From Desulfuromonadaceae bacterium GWC2_58_13 (GTDB lineage: Bacteria > Desulfobacterota > Desulfuromonadia > Desulfuromonadales > Trichloromonadaceae): DNA of 7,168 nt. The stretch spans positions 7,603-14,770 of the forward strand of contig MHXM01000031.1 in the NCBI GenBank assembly GCA_001825565.1, given 5' to 3'. The position numbers were made by a program, and so were the translations under genes. Of this stretch, positions 5,162-7,168 are shown piece after piece (position 1 is the stretch's first letter; every line of letters starts with the position of its first letter). Below the pieces are notes generated by a model. It ran no database searches. It was given only the letters and a program-made list of their open reading frames with translations, and was not told the DNA's origin.

Positions 5162-5229
5162 TTAATAAAACGGCTGGCCTGGCGACCCGCTCCGGTTAAA
5201 ATTGACGGCATGGTTTGACAGGCCTTTTT
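5162..5229 (+). terminator. Hairpin repeat copy 2, terminator-like, upstream of sucC
   Basis: This copy has the same layout as copy 1: TTAATAAAAC, then GGCCTG (5176-5181) pairing with CAGGCC (5219-5224), an imperfect inner stem, and TTTTT (5225-5229). Against copy 1 there are 11 substitutions and one deleted base in 68 positions, with the basal stem and T-run unchanged. It ends 53 bases before the sucC ATG in the sense orientation, so it could terminate or attenuate transcription entering sucCD. Confidence 0.6.
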
Positions 5230-5273
5230 ACTGCCCGGTGTTCCGTAGTTGTTTTCACGTTTTTCCCAGCGAG

Positions 5274-5278
5274 AGGAG
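5274..5278 (+). promoter_or_regulatory. Ribosome binding site deciding the sucC start
   Basis: AGGAG, within GAGAGGAG, three bases before the ATG at 5282 marks this start. The frame's other ATG at 5249 lacks such a site and would add 11 residues before the conserved MNIHEYQAK N-terminus. Confidence 0.75.
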
Positions 5279-5281
5279 CCC

Positions 5282-6451
<1,170 letters not shown>

Positions 6452-6490
6452 CCGCCTTGCACCCGCAACGGTTTTTATGGAGAAACAGAC

Positions 6491-7168
6491 ATGTCCATAC
6501 TGATCAATAAAGAAAGTCGCGTCGTCGTCCAGGGGATTACCGGCAAAACCGGCCTGTTTCATACCCGCCAGTGCCGGGAATACGGCACCAATATCGTCGC
6601 CGGGGTAACCCCGGGCAAGGGCGGCATTCACGTCGACGGCATCCCGGTATTCGACTCGATGGAAGAAGCGTTGCGCATCACCAAGGCCAACGTGTCGATG
6701 ATTTTCGTGCCGCCGCCGGGGGCGGCCGATGCCATTCTCGAAGCGGTCGAAGCAGACATCAAGCTGGCGGTCTGCATCACCGAGGGGGTGCCGGTCCGCG
6801 ACATGGTCATGGCCAAGCGCATCGTCGAACAGAGCAAGACCCGGCTGATCGGCCCCAACTGCCCCGGCCTGATCACCCCCGGCCAATGCAAGGTCGGCAT
6901 CATGCCCGGCTACATCCACAAGCCCGGCAAGGTCGGCGTCGTCTCCCGTAGCGGCACCCTCACCTACGAGGCGGTCAAGCAGTTGTCCGACGCCGGGCTC
7001 GGCCAGTCGACCTGCGTCGGCATCGGCGGCGACCCGATCATCGGCATGAAGTTCATCGACGTCATCAAGATGTTCAACGACGATCCCGACACCGAGGCGG
7101 TCTTCATGATCGGCGAAATCGGCGGCGGCGCCGAAGAGGAAGCGGCCGAGTGGATTCGCGACCACATG
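6491..7168 (+). CDS. sucD: Succinyl-CoA synthetase alpha subunit, C-terminus outside the window
   Basis: The first 226 codons are present out of roughly 290 in the family. The N-terminal Rossmann-type CoA-binding domain is visible: VQGITGKTGLFHTRQCREYG (13-32), VTPGKGG (39-45), FVPPPGAADAILEA (72-85) and CITEGVPV (95-102). Then come the ligase region IGPNCPGLITPG (120-131), GIMPGYIHKPGKVGVVSRSG (136-155), GIGGDPI (177-183) and GEIGG (208-212), where Glu209 matches the family Glu that helps position the active-site histidine. The phosphorylated histidine itself would lie past base 7168. TGGAGA seven bases before the ATG at 6491 is the ribosome site. The gap to sucC is 39 bases with no terminator, so the two genes form an operon giving equal subunits. 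Confidence 0.97.
   Translation, partial: MSILINKESRVVVQGITGKTGLFHTRQCREYGTNIVAGVTPGKGGIHVDGIPVFDSMEEALRITKANVSMIFVPPPGAADAILEAVEADIKLAVCITEGVPVRDMVMAKRIVEQSKTRLIGPNCPGLITPGQCKVGIMPGYIHKPGKVGVVSRSGTLTYEAVKQLSDAGLGQSTCVGIGGDPIIGMKFIDVIKMFNDDPDTEAVFMIGEIGGGAEEEAAEWIRDHM

Noticed and set aside
5042..5218. Small open frame of 58 codons in the intergenic region, ending inside hairpin copy 2
   Set aside because: It has only a weak AAAGGTGG-like site too far upstream, no recognisable domain, and its end is fixed by the hairpin sequence. Probably chance, though conservation in relatives would reopen it.
5215..5243. Perfect TTGACA inside hairpin copy 2 as a promoter
   Set aside because: No -10-like hexamer lies 16-18 bases downstream (GTGTTC region). 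Copy 1 lacks the motif, so it looks like drift within the hairpin.

Overview
This window looks like chromosomal DNA from a GC-rich, Gram-negative deltaproteobacterial-type organism (Desulfuromonadales/Geobacter-like). The basis is codon usage, the gene neighbourhood and the appearance of the SucCD, transaldolase and FolK proteins. The genus assignment is inference, since no search could be run. Genes are tightly packed. All genes left of about 2985 are on the minus strand and all genes right of about 3108 are on the plus strand, so the 2986-3107 gap is a divergent promoter region.

Minus-strand block (reading right to left): a small VOC/glyoxalase-fold protein (2985-2587), then a MoxR AAA+ ATPase (2528-1566), a DUF58 protein (1533-706, probably initiating about 12 codons further upstream) and the N-terminal 239 codons of a TgpA-type multispanning transglutaminase (719 to beyond base 1). 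MoxR-DUF58-TgpA is a recurrent bacterial operon thought to act in envelope protein maturation or chaperoning. Here the genes touch or overlap. The DUF58 start is odd: where an ATGA stop/start overlap would be expected, the sequence reads ATAA.

Plus-strand block: folK (folate biosynthesis, 3108-3605) behind a good sigma-70 promoter; a coupled 84-residue membrane-anchored TRASH/YHS-like three-cysteine protein (3609-3863); a gap holding a REP-like double palindrome (3934-4015); a short-form transaldolase (4132-4776); a 505-base AT-richer intergenic region (4777-5281); then sucC (5282-6451) and sucD (6491 to beyond the window), the two subunits of succinyl-CoA synthetase of the TCA cycle.

The least explained part is 4777-5281. 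It holds a weak terminator that overlaps the tal stop codon, and two diverged copies (about 82% identical) of a 68-base terminator-like hairpin repeat, one after tal and one ending 53 bases before the sucC ATG. Between the copies lie a possible promoter, two FadR/GntR-like palindromes and a third hairpin. I see no convincing promoter between the second hairpin and sucC, which suggests a long, possibly attenuated sucCD leader or an intergenic small RNA. I found no tRNA, rRNA, CRISPR array, transposase or phage gene. Most of the window is ordinary housekeeping sequence.
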